From NCBI RefSeq assembly GCF_000423925.1, contig NZ_AUIX01000008.1, forward strand, positions 158,226 to 222,225: a stretch of DNA of 64,000 nt, written 5' to 3'. Below the pieces are notes generated by a model. The model was not told where the DNA came from, searched no databases, and worked only from the letters and a program-made list of their open reading frames with translations. This DNA comes from Butyrivibrio sp. VCD2006 (lineage in GTDB: Bacteria > Bacillota > Clostridia > Lachnospirales > Lachnospiraceae). Position numbers and translations under genes: made by a program. Positions 35,003 to 44,523 of the stretch are shown piece after piece. Each line of letters begins with the position of its first letter. Positions within the stretch are counted from its first letter, which is position 1.

Positions 35003-36694
35003 ATGACCGGAATGTATATTCTAGGGATAATAGCATTATTTATTATTGCTATGATTCTTTTGAGAATCAGTAACAGGAAAAATGAAGAAAAACTTTTCAG
35101 GAAGAAGTGCGCAGACGAATTTGGTGCTGCGCCTTCATCTCGTATAAAGAAACATAAGGGTGATGTCAGAAGGTTTTTTCAGGCAAAAAAGAAGGACTTC
35201 TACATCGACGATATCACCTGGAATGATCTCTCAATGGATGAGGTTTTCGACAGGATTAACTACTGTGAAACTTCCTCCGGTGAGGAATATCTTTATTACA
35301 TGTTAAGATGTCCCAAAACTAAAGATGATGGTGAGTTTAACTTACTTGATGACAGAATTGATAAACTTACTCAGATTGAGGATGAGAGAATACGATTAAA
35401 AGAGGCTCTTCATGGAATCGGGAAAAGCGGTAAGTACTCGATTTACAAGTACCTTCCGCTTATTGACGGTGACAATGCAGGCTCAAATCTTATGCATATC
35501 ATCATGCTGATTCTTATGGTGGTATCAATTGTTCTTATGACCTTTGGTAACTTTGCGGTTGGCTTTATTCTGCTAATGCTTGTTTTTGCCGTAAATATGG
35601 TTACGTATTTCAGGATTAAGGCTAAACTGATGCCATATCTTGTTACCTTTTCTTATGTACTAAGGCTCATGAATGGCGGAAAAATCATCACAGAAACAAA
35701 CAGTATGGTTTTTTCGGATAAGCTTGAAAAAATAAAGGAATGCAACAGAAAACTGCAGGGCTTTTCAAGAGGCTCCTGGCTCCTTGCGGGAGGCTACAAT
35801 GCCACGGGAAGCGGCAATCCATTCGACATAATAATGGATTATGTAAGAATGCTAACCCACATTGACATTATCAAATTTAACCTCATGTATAAAAAGCTAA
35901 AGGCTGAGCTGGGGAGTGTCTATGAACTCACAAAGCTTATTGGCTTTATAGATTCTGTTCTGTCTATTTGCTATTTCAGAGCATCACTACAGGAGTACTG
36001 TGTACCGCAGCTGGCGGAGTATATAAGAGTATATAAGATTGAAAACGGAAGACATCCTCTTATGAAGGATCCCGTTCCTAACTCCTTTGAAGCAAAAAAA
36101 GGATACCTTATTACAGGCTCTAATGCCTCCGGTAAATCTACATTCCTTAAGATGTGTGCCATAAACAGCATATTGGCACAGTCAATTCACACCTGCACCT
36201 GTAAAGCTTATACAGCTTCATACTTTAGAATATTTACTTCTATGGCACTTAGGGATGACCTGGGGCTTGGTGACAGCTATTACATGGTTGAAATCAAGTC
36301 CTTGAAAAGAATTCTCGATGCAGCATCCGTTAAGGAAGTGCCGGTTCTGTGCTTTATAGATGAGGTTCTTAGAGGAACAAATACAGTAGAACGTATAGCA
36401 GCTTCATCAAAGATTCTTTCTCATTTTGCGGATGAAAAGAGTACGGTTTTATGCTTTGCCGCAACACATGACGGTGAGCTCTCCGAGATACTCGGAAAAA
36501 TGTATGATGTACATCATTTTGAAGGTGATATGAATAACGGAGATGTGAGCTTTGACTATAAACTTAAGTCAGGGCCAGCTACAAAGAGAAATGCCATCAG
36601 TCTTCTTGAGTCCATAGGATACGATTCAAATATTGTATCAGAGGCGGAAGCAATGGCGAAAAGATTTGAAGAAACAGGTGTATGGCACCTGTGA
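35003..36694 (+). CDS. Membrane-associated MutS-family ATPase
   Basis: 563 residues. A TM helix at residues ~3-22 and two more near 155-200 precede a MutS core. The ATPase domain has Walker A ITGSNASGKSTFLK, Walker B LCFIDEVLRGTNTVERIA and the downstream TVLCFAATHDGELSE, as in MutS domain V. The mismatch-recognition domain of MutS1 is absent. The family is seen in Clostridia and Bacteroidetes, but its function is unknown to me; membrane location argues against ordinary mismatch repair. It starts 11 bp after the amidohydrolase. Confidence 0.85.
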   Translation: MTGMYILGIIALFIIAMILLRISNRKNEEKLFRKKCADEFGAAPSSRIKKHKGDVRRFFQAKKKDFYIDDITWNDLSMDEVFDRINYCETSSGEEYLYYMLRCPKTKDDGEFNLLDDRIDKLTQIEDERIRLKEALHGIGKSGKYSIYKYLPLIDGDNAGSNLMHIIMLILMVVSIVLMTFGNFAVGFILLMLVFAVNMVTYFRIKAKLMPYLVTFSYVLRLMNGGKIITETNSMVFSDKLEKIKECNRKLQGFSRGSWLLAGGYNATGSGNPFDIIMDYVRMLTHIDIIKFNLMYKKLKAELGSVYELTKLIGFIDSVLSICYFRASLQEYCVPQLAEYIRVYKIENGRHPLMKDPVPNSFEAKKGYLITGSNASGKSTFLKMCAINSILAQSIHTCTCKAYTASYFRIFTSMALRDDLGLGDSYYMVEIKSLKRILDAASVKEVPVLCFIDEVLRGTNTVERIAASSKILSHFADEKSTVLCFAATHDGELSEILGKMYDVHHFEGDMNNGDVSFDYKLKSGPATKRNAISLLESIGYDSNIVSEAEAMAKRFEETGVWHL

Positions 36695-36707
36695 TAAAGA
36701 GGTATAA

Positions 36708-37196
36708 ATGAAGGTTAAGATATTTTCAGACGGTTCCGCGAGAGGTAACCCGGACGGACCCGGCGGATACGGCACGATAATTCAATATGTAGATAAAAAT
36801 GGTAACCTCCATGAAAAGGAGATTAGTGCCGGCTATGATAAGACCACTAACAACAGAATGGAGCTTATGGGCGCTATTATGGGGCTTGAGGCTTTAAACA
36901 GACCCTGCGAGGTAGAGCTTTTCTCGGATTCCAAATATGTGATCAGTGCCTTTAATGAAAACTGGGTAGCGGGCTGGCTTAAAAAGAACTGGAAAAAGTC
37001 CGATGGAAAGCCTGTTAAAAATGTTGAACTTTGGAAGAGACTTCTTGAAGCAAAGGAGAGACATCAGGTTACCTGGAACTGGGTGAAGGGACATGACGGA
37101 CACCCTGAGAATGAAAGGTGTGACAACCTAGCGACTACTGCTGCCGACCAGTCAGCTGAACTTCTTTTACATGATGATGGCGGCGATTTAAGGTGA
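36708..37196 (+). CDS. rnhA: Ribonuclease HI
   Basis: 162 residues. Catalytic residues in order: [18 protein letters not shown] (Asp), [10 protein letters not shown] (Glu), [11 protein letters not shown] (Asp), and [15 protein letters not shown] (last Asp). Length and motif spacing match bacterial RNase HI, without the N-terminal hybrid-binding domain of many Firmicute homologues. It degrades RNA in RNA-DNA hybrids. It follows the MutS-like gene by 13 bp. Confidence 0.95.
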   Translation: MKVKIFSDGSARGNPDGPGGYGTIIQYVDKNGNLHEKEISAGYDKTTNNRMELMGAIMGLEALNRPCEVELFSDSKYVISAFNENWVAGWLKKNWKKSDGKPVKNVELWKRLLEAKERHQVTWNWVKGHDGHPENERCDNLATTAADQSAELLLHDDGGDLR

Positions 37197-37254
37197 TAAT
37201 TAAGGCTGCAGGTTTTAAAAAGCAATAATTGTTAGTAATAAAGCACATTCTGAT

Positions 37255-37282
37255 TTGAAAAATAATACAGATGTGATATCAT
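37255..37282 (+). promoter_or_regulatory. Promoter of the aldolase gene
   Basis: TTGAAA (37255-37260), 16-bp spacer, TATCAT (37277-37282) preceded by TGA (extended -10). Confidence 0.65.
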
Positions 37283-37351
37283 TTTTAAGGTTGAAAATTA
37301 TTAAGTTTTATCAAATGTTCGGGGAGAACCCTGAGCGGAATGGAGTGTATT

Positions 37352-38005
37352 ATGAAATTCTTCTTAGATACTGCTAACGTTGAGGACATTAAAAAAGCAA
37401 ATGACATGGGTGTTATCTGCGGTGTTACAACCAACCCTTCTCTTATCGCAAAAGAGGGCAGAGATTTCAATCAGGTTGTTGCAGAGATCGCTTCAATCGT
37501 AGACGGCCCCATCAGTGGTGAGGTTAAGGCTACAACAGTAGATGCTGAGGGTATGATCAAGGAAGGTCGCGAGATCGCTAAGATCCACAAGAACATGGTA
37601 GTTAAGATCCCTATGACAGAAGAGGGACTTAAGGCTTGCCATACACTTGCTGCTGAGGGCATCAAGATCAACATGACTCTTATCTTCACAGCTAACCAGG
37701 CACTTCTTGCTGCAAGAGCAGGTGCTGCATTTGTAAGTCCTTTCCTTGGAAGACTTGATGATATAAGCACAAGAGGTACAGACCTCATTTCAGAAGTTGC
37801 ACAGATCTTTGATGTTCACGGTATTGATACAGAGATCATCGCTGCATCTGTTCGTCATCCTATGCACGTTACAGATTGCGCACTTGCAGGTGCACACATC
37901 GCTACAGTACCTTACAGCGTAATCGCACAGATGGTTAACCATCCTCTTACAACAGCCGGAATTGAGAAGTTCCAGAAGGATTACAAGGCTGTTTTCGGAG
38001 AGTAA
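37352..38005 (+). CDS. fsa: Fructose-6-phosphate aldolase / transaldolase-like protein
   Basis: 217 residues from ATG 37352, with GGAG 6 bp upstream; ATG 37340 is inside that site. Family start [17 protein letters not shown], then [13 protein letters not shown] and the Schiff-base Lys at position 85 ([10 protein letters not shown]). The size is that of the small FSA/TalC group. It forms or cleaves fructose-6-phosphate or sedoheptulose-7-phosphate; FSA and transaldolase activities cannot be separated by eye. Monocistronic between a promoter and a terminator. Codons are highly biased, suggesting strong expression. Confidence 0.95.
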   Translation: MKFFLDTANVEDIKKANDMGVICGVTTNPSLIAKEGRDFNQVVAEIASIVDGPISGEVKATTVDAEGMIKEGREIAKIHKNMVVKIPMTEEGLKACHTLAAEGIKINMTLIFTANQALLAARAGAAFVSPFLGRLDDISTRGTDLISEVAQIFDVHGIDTEIIAASVRHPMHVTDCALAGAHIATVPYSVIAQMVNHPLTTAGIEKFQKDYKAVFGE

Positions 38006-38022
38006 TAACAAGCACTTTTTTT

Positions 38023-38054
38023 AAGAACACCTCATTATGAGGTGTTCTTTTTTT
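38023..38054 (+). terminator. Rho-independent terminator after fsa
   Basis: AAGAACACCTCA (38023-38034), loop TTA, TGAGGTGTTCTT (38038-38049), T-run to 38054. Confidence 0.93.
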
Positions 38055-38141
38055 ACATTTTTTTAATTGAGAATTAATGGTTTTGTTTCTACCACTTTGT
38101 TAACATAAAGTAGAAGAATACTGAAAAGGACTGGTATTAGT

Positions 38142-41100
38142 ATGGCAAAAAGTGCAGAGGGGCTTCCAAGAGACCTATACCAGAGAGAGGACTTTATAAA
38201 TATTGTCAATCTCAAAGCCGGAAAGGGTGAACTTGCGGCTTCTTTTTGCTGTGTATACTTTGTTGTTAAAGGCTTCAGGTCATATTATATGAATAACGGC
38301 TTTGACGAAGGCTACCAGGTTCTTATATTTCTTAAAAACAAAATTCTTAATTCTTTCCCAGTAGATATAGCCTGCAAAATGGATGACGGAGAATTTGCTG
38401 TCATTACGGATATAGATGAAGTAGAGACCTTTATCACAAGAATTCAAAAGGATTTTAACGAAGTATATATCCATACCGAAATGGATCTTCATGCAGGTAT
38501 TTTTACTATATCAGAAGCTGAAAGAACAGCTGATCAGATTCTGGAAAAGGCAATTATTGCCTGCGAAACCGGTGAAGCTGTAGCTGAGGGTATTTTCAAG
38601 TACAACAAGGAAAATGTCGATAGCAAGGTGCTCATGAAGCATTATGTTGTTCATCATATAGATGAAGCCATTGCTAATAATGAAATTGATATATACTATC
38701 AGCCTACTTTCCATACGCTTTCGGGAACAGTGTGCGGCAATGAAGCTCTGGCAAGATGGCATTCAAGTGAATACGGAATGATTTTGCCTTCTGATTTTGT
38801 ACCGGTTTTAAAGCATTCCAAAAAGATCGCTATTTTAGACAAATTCGTCATGAAGAAGGTCTGTGCTGATCAAAATACAATTGTTGGTCTGGGCATGGAG
38901 CCTTTACCTGCATCTATAAATCTTACAGCACTTGATTTTGCACTTATTGATGTTGTAGAGATTCTTGAGACCGAGCTTGCTAAATATAATCTTCCGAAGA
39001 AACTTATACGTATCGAAATAAGTGAGCCTGAAATAACAAACGATAGAAAAGGCATAAAATTTGAGCTTACCAGATTACGTGAGCATGGTTTTGATGTTAT
39101 ATTTGATGATTTTGGCAGCGAATACTCATCACTGCATATCTTAAATGATATGCCTTTTAGTGCTGTGAAGATAAACAGTAGCTTCCTCTCAGGATTTAAG
39201 GATGATATAAAGCCAAGAGTTATGATGAAGAATATCATAAATATGGCAAAAGAGCTGGGTATCCACACAGTAATGGGAAGTGTTGAGGATGAGGACATTC
39301 TTGAATTTTTGAAGGAAGCCGGATGCGAGCAGACTCAGGGACATCTTTATAGTGAAGCTATGAAAATGTGGGAAAAGCCTCTTGAAGAATTCCCTTATAA
39401 ATTGGAATCCCACGAAGAATCTGATTTTTATGATGAGATTGGCAGGGTTAATGTTCTTTCACAGGCACCTATACAGGATATTACAAACTATGATGAAGAG
39501 GCTTCTTTAAGTAAGAACCGTGCAATTGCAATATTTGAATTTGATGGATCAACATTTAATATACTAATGAGTAATGATGGCTTTTACGAGATTTTCAAAC
39601 CATTGTTATCAGATGAAGCAAACACTATTTATGATCTTTTTAATAATCCAAGGATTATCTTCTCAAAGGATATGAAGAGACTCGCGTCTCAGTGCGTCAA
39701 GGATGATGAAGTTCATGCCATGGAGTTTGTTACTTCAAACGGTTTCAACAGAATTATGCTAAAGAAGATTGTCAGAAATGATAAGCTCCGCAAAACAGGA
39801 ATTCTTGCAACTGCAGAAGTGATGACGGAAAATGATGCTACTACCAGAGTAATGCAGCTTAATTCCTACATGAAATTCCTCTACATGATCTATAATCGTG
39901 TGGACATTGTATCGGTAGCTGAAGACTCTTTTGAGACTGTTTATGAAAATCATGCAAGATACAATCAGAAGATGAAAAAAGGCAGCTTTACCGAAGCTAT
40001 CAGAAAGTTTGCAGAAGAAGCAATCTATAACGAAGACAGAGAAGACTTCATGGAGTTTTATAATATAAAAACTCTTGATGAAAAGGTAAACGAGTACGGC
40101 CTTACACATCTTACTGACTACTTCAGAACTAAGGATATTAATGGTGCATATGACTGGCTTATGTATCTGATCATTCCAATAATATCTGAGGGCAATAGGA
40201 TGTTCATCCTGTGCTCTAGATGCCTTGATGCTGAGCGTATGAGAAAGCTTCCTGATATAAGTCAGAGCGGTTCAGAGTATTACGACATGCCAAGTGATCC
40301 CACATTCCTTCTCCTTGCTAGTGATGCATTTACGGAGACATTGGGATATGGTTCCTTCGAACAATTCATAAGAAATACATTCTACCTTGAGGCTAATCTT
40401 ACTGAAGATAAGACCGTTTATATGCACCTTGGACAGACCGGACTTATTTCAGACTTTGGCGAAACAGGATATATTCAGCTTCCCTTTGGAGAAGTTACGA
40501 AGGGCATGGTATTTACCCAGGTTGAGTCCGATGATCAGAATAAGATGTATGAATTCTACAATAGAGACAGACTACTTGCGGACTATGAAAACGGCAAGAT
40601 TTCAGGCAGAATAGACTACCTTGAAAAAGCCGGATCAAGTGATAAACCGAGATATCAAAATGCCTGCTATCAGCTTCGGAAAAAGAGGCAGGATGATAAT
40701 GTATATATTTATTTGCTCAAATACGATATAGATACCTTTAAGCGTACAAACGAGACTATCAGGAATCTTGCAGAGAGAGATACACTGACAGGACTCTTTA
40801 ACAGAATGACTATAGGACGAGTATATGATGCATTTGTTTCCGATAAGGAGACAAAGAGCCTTGCTATGATTCTTCTCGATCTTGATTACTTTAAGCAGAT
40901 AAATGATAACTATGGCCATCACTGCGGTGATAAGGTTCTTCAGGATGCAGCAAACAAAATGTCCAATGACCTTGGAAATGAAGTATATTCTGCAAGAATC
41001 GGAGGAGATGAATTCCTTGTTATTATCAGGAACCGAACCGATAAAGATGTCAGCAAAACACTGAAAATATTCTCGGAAACTGAAAAAACAGTGGAATACA

Positions 41101-41252
41101 ATGGACAAAAAGTAAAATATACAATGTCTGTAGGATATGCTGTATACCCGAAAGACGGAAAAGCGTATAATGATTTATATAGAAACGCAGATAAAGCTCT
41201 ATACTATGTTAAGGAAAACGGCAAGAATAATTTTGCCAAGTACAAGGAGTAG
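38142..41252 (+). CDS. Cyclic-di-GMP signalling protein, degenerate EAL plus GGDEF
   Basis: 1036 residues, no membrane span. Residues ~1-160 look like a degenerate GGDEF domain (MDDGEF in place of GGDEF). Residues ~170-420 form an EAL domain with EAL at 201-203, DDFG near 322, Lys343 and Gln399 conserved, but Gly379 replaces the Glu of the AEGVE motif. Residues ~450-850 are PAS-like or unknown. The C-terminal GGDEF (954-958) is intact in a normal context (DTLTGLFNR, DLDYFKQIND). It probably makes c-di-GMP; the EAL part is more likely a sensor than a phosphodiesterase. No RxxD inhibitory site is visible. Confidence 0.88.
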   Translation: MAKSAEGLPRDLYQREDFINIVNLKAGKGELAASFCCVYFVVKGFRSYYMNNGFDEGYQVLIFLKNKILNSFPVDIACKMDDGEFAVITDIDEVETFITRIQKDFNEVYIHTEMDLHAGIFTISEAERTADQILEKAIIACETGEAVAEGIFKYNKENVDSKVLMKHYVVHHIDEAIANNEIDIYYQPTFHTLSGTVCGNEALARWHSSEYGMILPSDFVPVLKHSKKIAILDKFVMKKVCADQNTIVGLGMEPLPASINLTALDFALIDVVEILETELAKYNLPKKLIRIEISEPEITNDRKGIKFELTRLREHGFDVIFDDFGSEYSSLHILNDMPFSAVKINSSFLSGFKDDIKPRVMMKNIINMAKELGIHTVMGSVEDEDILEFLKEAGCEQTQGHLYSEAMKMWEKPLEEFPYKLESHEESDFYDEIGRVNVLSQAPIQDITNYDEEASLSKNRAIAIFEFDGSTFNILMSNDGFYEIFKPLLSDEANTIYDLFNNPRIIFSKDMKRLASQCVKDDEVHAMEFVTSNGFNRIMLKKIVRNDKLRKTGILATAEVMTENDATTRVMQLNSYMKFLYMIYNRVDIVSVAEDSFETVYENHARYNQKMKKGSFTEAIRKFAEEAIYNEDREDFMEFYNIKTLDEKVNEYGLTHLTDYFRTKDINGAYDWLMYLIIPIISEGNRMFILCSRCLDAERMRKLPDISQSGSEYYDMPSDPTFLLLASDAFTETLGYGSFEQFIRNTFYLEANLTEDKTVYMHLGQTGLISDFGETGYIQLPFGEVTKGMVFTQVESDDQNKMYEFYNRDRLLADYENGKISGRIDYLEKAGSSDKPRYQNACYQLRKKRQDDNVYIYLLKYDIDTFKRTNETIRNLAERDTLTGLFNRMTIGRVYDAFVSDKETKSLAMILLDLDYFKQINDNYGHHCGDKVLQDAANKMSNDLGNEVYSARIGGDEFLVIIRNRTDKDVSKTLKIFSETEKTVEYNGQKVKYTMSVGYAVYPKDGKAYNDLYRNADKALYYVKENGKNNFAKYKE

Positions 41253-41297
41253 GCTATTCTTGCCAGTGATTTCATTCAAAATTCGGAGGTAGAAAAA

Positions 41298-42260
41298 ATG
41301 TCTGGGAAGTATAATATCTGTCTTGATATCGGTGGTACAAAAATCCTCGGTGCTATTTTCAATGAGAAGAAGGAAATAGTTTACAGGCTTAAGAAAAAGA
41401 CCAAAGAAGCAGGAGATGACGCTGCCAATGTTGAGAAAATGATCATCAGCGTTGTCGAGGATATGATCAAGGATTCAGATATCAAGAAGAAGGATTTTAA
41501 TGCCATTGCTGCGGGAGCTCCCGGAGTTATCGATCAGGGTGCTGGAATAATCCTTACTTCACCGAATCTTCCGTGGACAAATTATGATATAAAGTCCTCC
41601 ATTGAAAAGAAATTCGACATTCCTTTTTTCATCGGGAACGACGTTAACGTTGGCGTTCTTGGAGAATGGAAATATGGCGTTGCCAAGGGCTACAAAAATG
41701 TAGTTGGTTTCTTTGTCGGAACAGGAATGGGCGGAGGTCTCATTCTTGATGGCAAGATGTTTACCGGAAACAAATATAAAGCTGCAGAGTACGGACACAT
41801 GATCCTTGATCCCGAAGGACCACTTTGCGGATGCGGACAGAGAGGATGTCTTGAGGCTTTTTCAAGTAAGAAGGGCATGAGCGCATATATCATGCAGCAG
41901 ACCGCGAGAGGCCGTAAAAACATGCTCGCGGACACTATCGAAAATGGTGTATTTAAGAGTAAGAATCTCAAAAAAGCAATTGCGGCAAAGGATCCTGTAA
42001 CACTCGAAGCTGTTGACAGAGCCTGCCACTACCTTGCAGTAGCAACCGGTAACATGATAAACACTATAAGCCCTGACATTGTAGTTTATGGCGGTGGTGT
42101 AATGGAGGCTGTTGGAGATTTCTTTATGGAGAAAATCCTTGCAGAGGTAGATCGCTATTGCATGCCTTCAATAAGAAGCACAGTAGAACTTAAGAAAGCA
42201 GCACTTGGAGATGATTCCAATATCTATGGTGCGCTTGCAATGATAGAAGATCAGAAATAA
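41298..42260 (+). CDS. glcK: ROK-family glucokinase
   Basis: 320 residues. ATP motif LDIGGTKILGAIFN at the start, substrate region FIGNDVNVGVLGEWKYG, GTGMGGGLILDG, and the ROK zinc motif CGCGQRGCLEAFSSKKG. It phosphorylates glucose (or a related hexose) with ATP. It sits between the c-di-GMP protein and a secreted protein with an AGGAGG-like site (CGGAGG), probably as its own unit. Confidence 0.92.
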   Translation: MSGKYNICLDIGGTKILGAIFNEKKEIVYRLKKKTKEAGDDAANVEKMIISVVEDMIKDSDIKKKDFNAIAAGAPGVIDQGAGIILTSPNLPWTNYDIKSSIEKKFDIPFFIGNDVNVGVLGEWKYGVAKGYKNVVGFFVGTGMGGGLILDGKMFTGNKYKAAEYGHMILDPEGPLCGCGQRGCLEAFSSKKGMSAYIMQQTARGRKNMLADTIENGVFKSKNLKKAIAAKDPVTLEAVDRACHYLAVATGNMINTISPDIVVYGGGVMEAVGDFFMEKILAEVDRYCMPSIRSTVELKKAALGDDSNIYGALAMIEDQK

Positions 42261-42320
42261 GAAAACGAATATTTGAATCGGTATCTTAACTAAAACTTTT
42301 TCACATGAGGGGGAAAATCT

Positions 42321-43559
42321 ATGAGGAAGAAATTAGTCAAGGTTCTATCAACTTTAGTAATGTCGGCAGCAATTGTTTGTTCCGGCATTATACCATCCGC
42401 AGTAACAGGCGGCGCCGATGCAGTAAAGGCTGAGTCCAAAACTGTTTATGCATCAGATGTAGATGCTGATTATGCGCAAACAAATGGATGCGGAGTACTT
42501 AACGGTGTTCTTAGTAACATTAAGCATGGAGAAAAAGCCCGCTTTAACAAGGTTAAGATCGGTGCTTCAGGAGAAAAGCTCCATAGCATAACCTTTAATT
42601 ATGCAAAGCCATCCACTGATACTGTGACTGTCCAGATCAATCTTGACAGTGAAGATGGTATAATTCTGGGCTCCTGGCAGCTCAATGAGAAAACTGACAG
42701 CGTTACAGATTTTACTACACAGAAATTCACAACCTTCAATAAAAATGACATCAATGGAACGCATGACCTTTATCTTAAGTTTTCATGCACTAATACCATT
42801 GATGGAGACATAGTGCAGCTTAAGAGCTTTACTATTACTAGTGGTGATGGTGAGAATGAGGCAGAGCATGAGGCAATAAACAATGCTCACTGGGAAGACC
42901 AGTACATGAACAAGTCTAATAAGAAAAAGCCTCATTATTATCCTAATATCTACCTCAGAACTTCATATGTGGTTTTCAGTGATGAAAATGATGCATATAA
43001 CGACAAGGTAATATTCGGAGATCCCTATGCAATTAAAAATTACAAATCTCCGGTAAGGACGGTCAGCGGTATAAGCTACAACTACAATACTAATACACTT
43101 ACGCTTACCAACTGTAATTATCCTGACAACTTTATCCAGTGCAGGAATATGGGTTCTACCTTCAAGATTAAGCTTGTTGGCAAGAATACACTGAGAGCAC
43201 TTGCTGTATCAGGTGCCAATTGGCCGACACCTCTTCACCTTACGGGAAGCGGATCCATTGTTCTTAATCCAAACAAGGCATATCACCTTGGCCCCGGTTT
43301 TAACCAGTCAGTTCTTTACCTTGATGGATGGCATAAGGAAAAGTTCATCATCGACAAGAAAACAAAAGTAACAGCTTACGGATATGGCAAAACTTCTCCG
43401 GTAATCCTAAGCTATGGTGAAGGCAGACCGGCACTTAAAAAGGCAGTAAAGATAACCCTTGGGAAAAACAAAAAGCTAAACGGCAAATTCGTTAATGGAT
43501 CGAAGGACAGAATCAAGAACGAATATAAGTTTAACAAGAAGAAATTTGTAAAGAAATAA
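42321..43559 (+). CDS. Secreted protein of unknown function
   Basis: 412 residues. N-terminal signal peptide (basic MRKK, hydrophobic core, Ala-rich region before residue ~38) without a lipobox, so likely released or wall-associated. The mature protein is rich in Asn, Tyr, Lys and beta-prone stretches. The last ~60 residues are strongly basic. There is no cell-wall anchor, dockerin or catalytic motif I can recognise. It is closed by its own terminator. Confidence 0.72.
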   Translation: MRKKLVKVLSTLVMSAAIVCSGIIPSAVTGGADAVKAESKTVYASDVDADYAQTNGCGVLNGVLSNIKHGEKARFNKVKIGASGEKLHSITFNYAKPSTDTVTVQINLDSEDGIILGSWQLNEKTDSVTDFTTQKFTTFNKNDINGTHDLYLKFSCTNTIDGDIVQLKSFTITSGDGENEAEHEAINNAHWEDQYMNKSNKKKPHYYPNIYLRTSYVVFSDENDAYNDKVIFGDPYAIKNYKSPVRTVSGISYNYNTNTLTLTNCNYPDNFIQCRNMGSTFKIKLVGKNTLRALAVSGANWPTPLHLTGSGSIVLNPNKAYHLGPGFNQSVLYLDGWHKEKFIIDKKTKVTAYGYGKTSPVILSYGEGRPALKKAVKITLGKNKKLNGKFVNGSKDRIKNEYKFNKKKFVKK

Positions 43560-43577
43560 AATGCATATTTGATTACA

Positions 43578-43617
43578 CGCAGGACCTGTGAAATCGCATA
43601 GGTCCTGCGGTATTTTT
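43578..43617 (+). terminator. Rho-independent terminator after the secreted protein
   Basis: CGCAGGACCT (43578-43587) with AGGTCCTGCG (43600-43609), loop of 12 that pairs partly, then TATTTTTAT. Confidence 0.9.
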
Positions 43618-43637
43618 ATCAAAAAACGCATAGTAAC

Positions 43638-43665
43638 TTGTTCTTAAAAAGATGTACTGTATAAT
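43638..43665 (+). promoter_or_regulatory. Promoter of dut
   Basis: TTGTTC (43638-43643), 16-bp spacer, TATAAT (43660-43665). Confidence 0.6.
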
Positions 43666-43708
43666 AAAACGTGGAAAATACAATAATAATTATTGGACAG
43701 GAGATATG

Positions 43709-44146
43709 ATGAAAGTTAATGTTAAGAAATTAAGCGACACAGCAACCATGCCGACAAGGGGAAGCCTTGCAGCTGCCGGCTATGATCTTTACGCTAATGT
43801 AAGTGAGGAAACCAAAATCGCACCTCACACTACAGCTAAGATTGGAACAGGACTTGCCATGGAAATACCCGATGGCTACTTCGGCGGTATCTATGCACGA
43901 AGCGGCATCGCAACAAAGGAAGGACTTCGCCCTGCAAACTGCGTAGGAGTAGTTGACTCAGACTACCGCGGCGAGATTATCGTAGCAGTTCACAACGATT
44001 CAGATCTTGAGCGCGTTATCACACCTGCAGAACGAATCGCCCAGATCATCATCCAGCCCTACCTCTCAGTAGAATTTGAAGAGGCAGATACACTCGCAGA
44101 ATCAGAGCGTGGCGCAGGCGGCTTTGGTTCCACCGGCAAGAACTAA
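43709..44146 (+). CDS. dut: Deoxyuridine 5'-triphosphate nucleotidohydrolase (dUTPase)
   Basis: 145 residues from ATG 43709 (AGGAG 5 bp ahead); the frame is open back into the promoter but those codons are not expected to be translated. Trimeric dUTPase motifs: AAGYDLYA (1), ARSGIATKEG (2), GVVDSDYRGEI (3), AERIAQIII (4) and RGAGGFGSTG (5). It converts dUTP to dUMP, keeping uracil out of DNA and feeding dTMP synthesis. Confidence 0.95.
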   Translation: MKVNVKKLSDTATMPTRGSLAAAGYDLYANVSEETKIAPHTTAKIGTGLAMEIPDGYFGGIYARSGIATKEGLRPANCVGVVDSDYRGEIIVAVHNDSDLERVITPAERIAQIIIQPYLSVEFEEADTLAESERGAGGFGSTGKN

Positions 44147-44300
44147 TTACATAATATAATCTGTTTTGAGTTTACATGCTGTTCCATTTAAACGGATATT
44201 TAATGTATAAATAATAGGTATAATCCTTTAATTACAATATTCTTAACGCTAATACGCTCATTTTGTGATAGAATATTATGAAGAATTGAATAGCTTTGGC

Positions 44301-44497
44301 GTCAAAATCGGGTCTCGGGTTCAATGAGATGAATATATGCAATACTTTGCGAGATTTGAACCATGAAGCTAAGACCAAGCAATCATGAGTGCCTTTGCAC
44401 GAAATGATTGATGCTTTGGGCTTAGCGGAATGCCCGGTTCAACACGAGCAAATATTACATATATTTATCGGAGTGGAACCAGAGGCCCGATTTTGAC
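44301..44497 (+). ncRNA. Candidate structured leader RNA (197-nt nested hairpin) before the GlgB-like gene
   Basis: One continuous set of nested pairings fills the interval. Outer 22-bp stem 44301-44322 with 44476-44497 (one G-U, one mismatch; first 12 bp perfect, GTCAAAATCGGG/CCCGATTTTGAC). Then AATATATG (44332) with CATATATT (44458), TTTGC (44346) with GCAAA (44448), TTGAACC (44356) with GGTTCAA (44436), GCTAAG (44368) with CTTAGC (44421), AAGCAATCAT (44377-44386) with ATGATT..GCTT (44404-44416) and tip GTGC-CTTT-GCAC (44389-44400). It ends 14 bp before the ribosome-binding site. A miniature inverted-repeat element is the main alternative. Confidence 0.6.
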
Positions 44498-44523
44498 TCA
44501 CATCATAAATGCGGAGGGATTTT

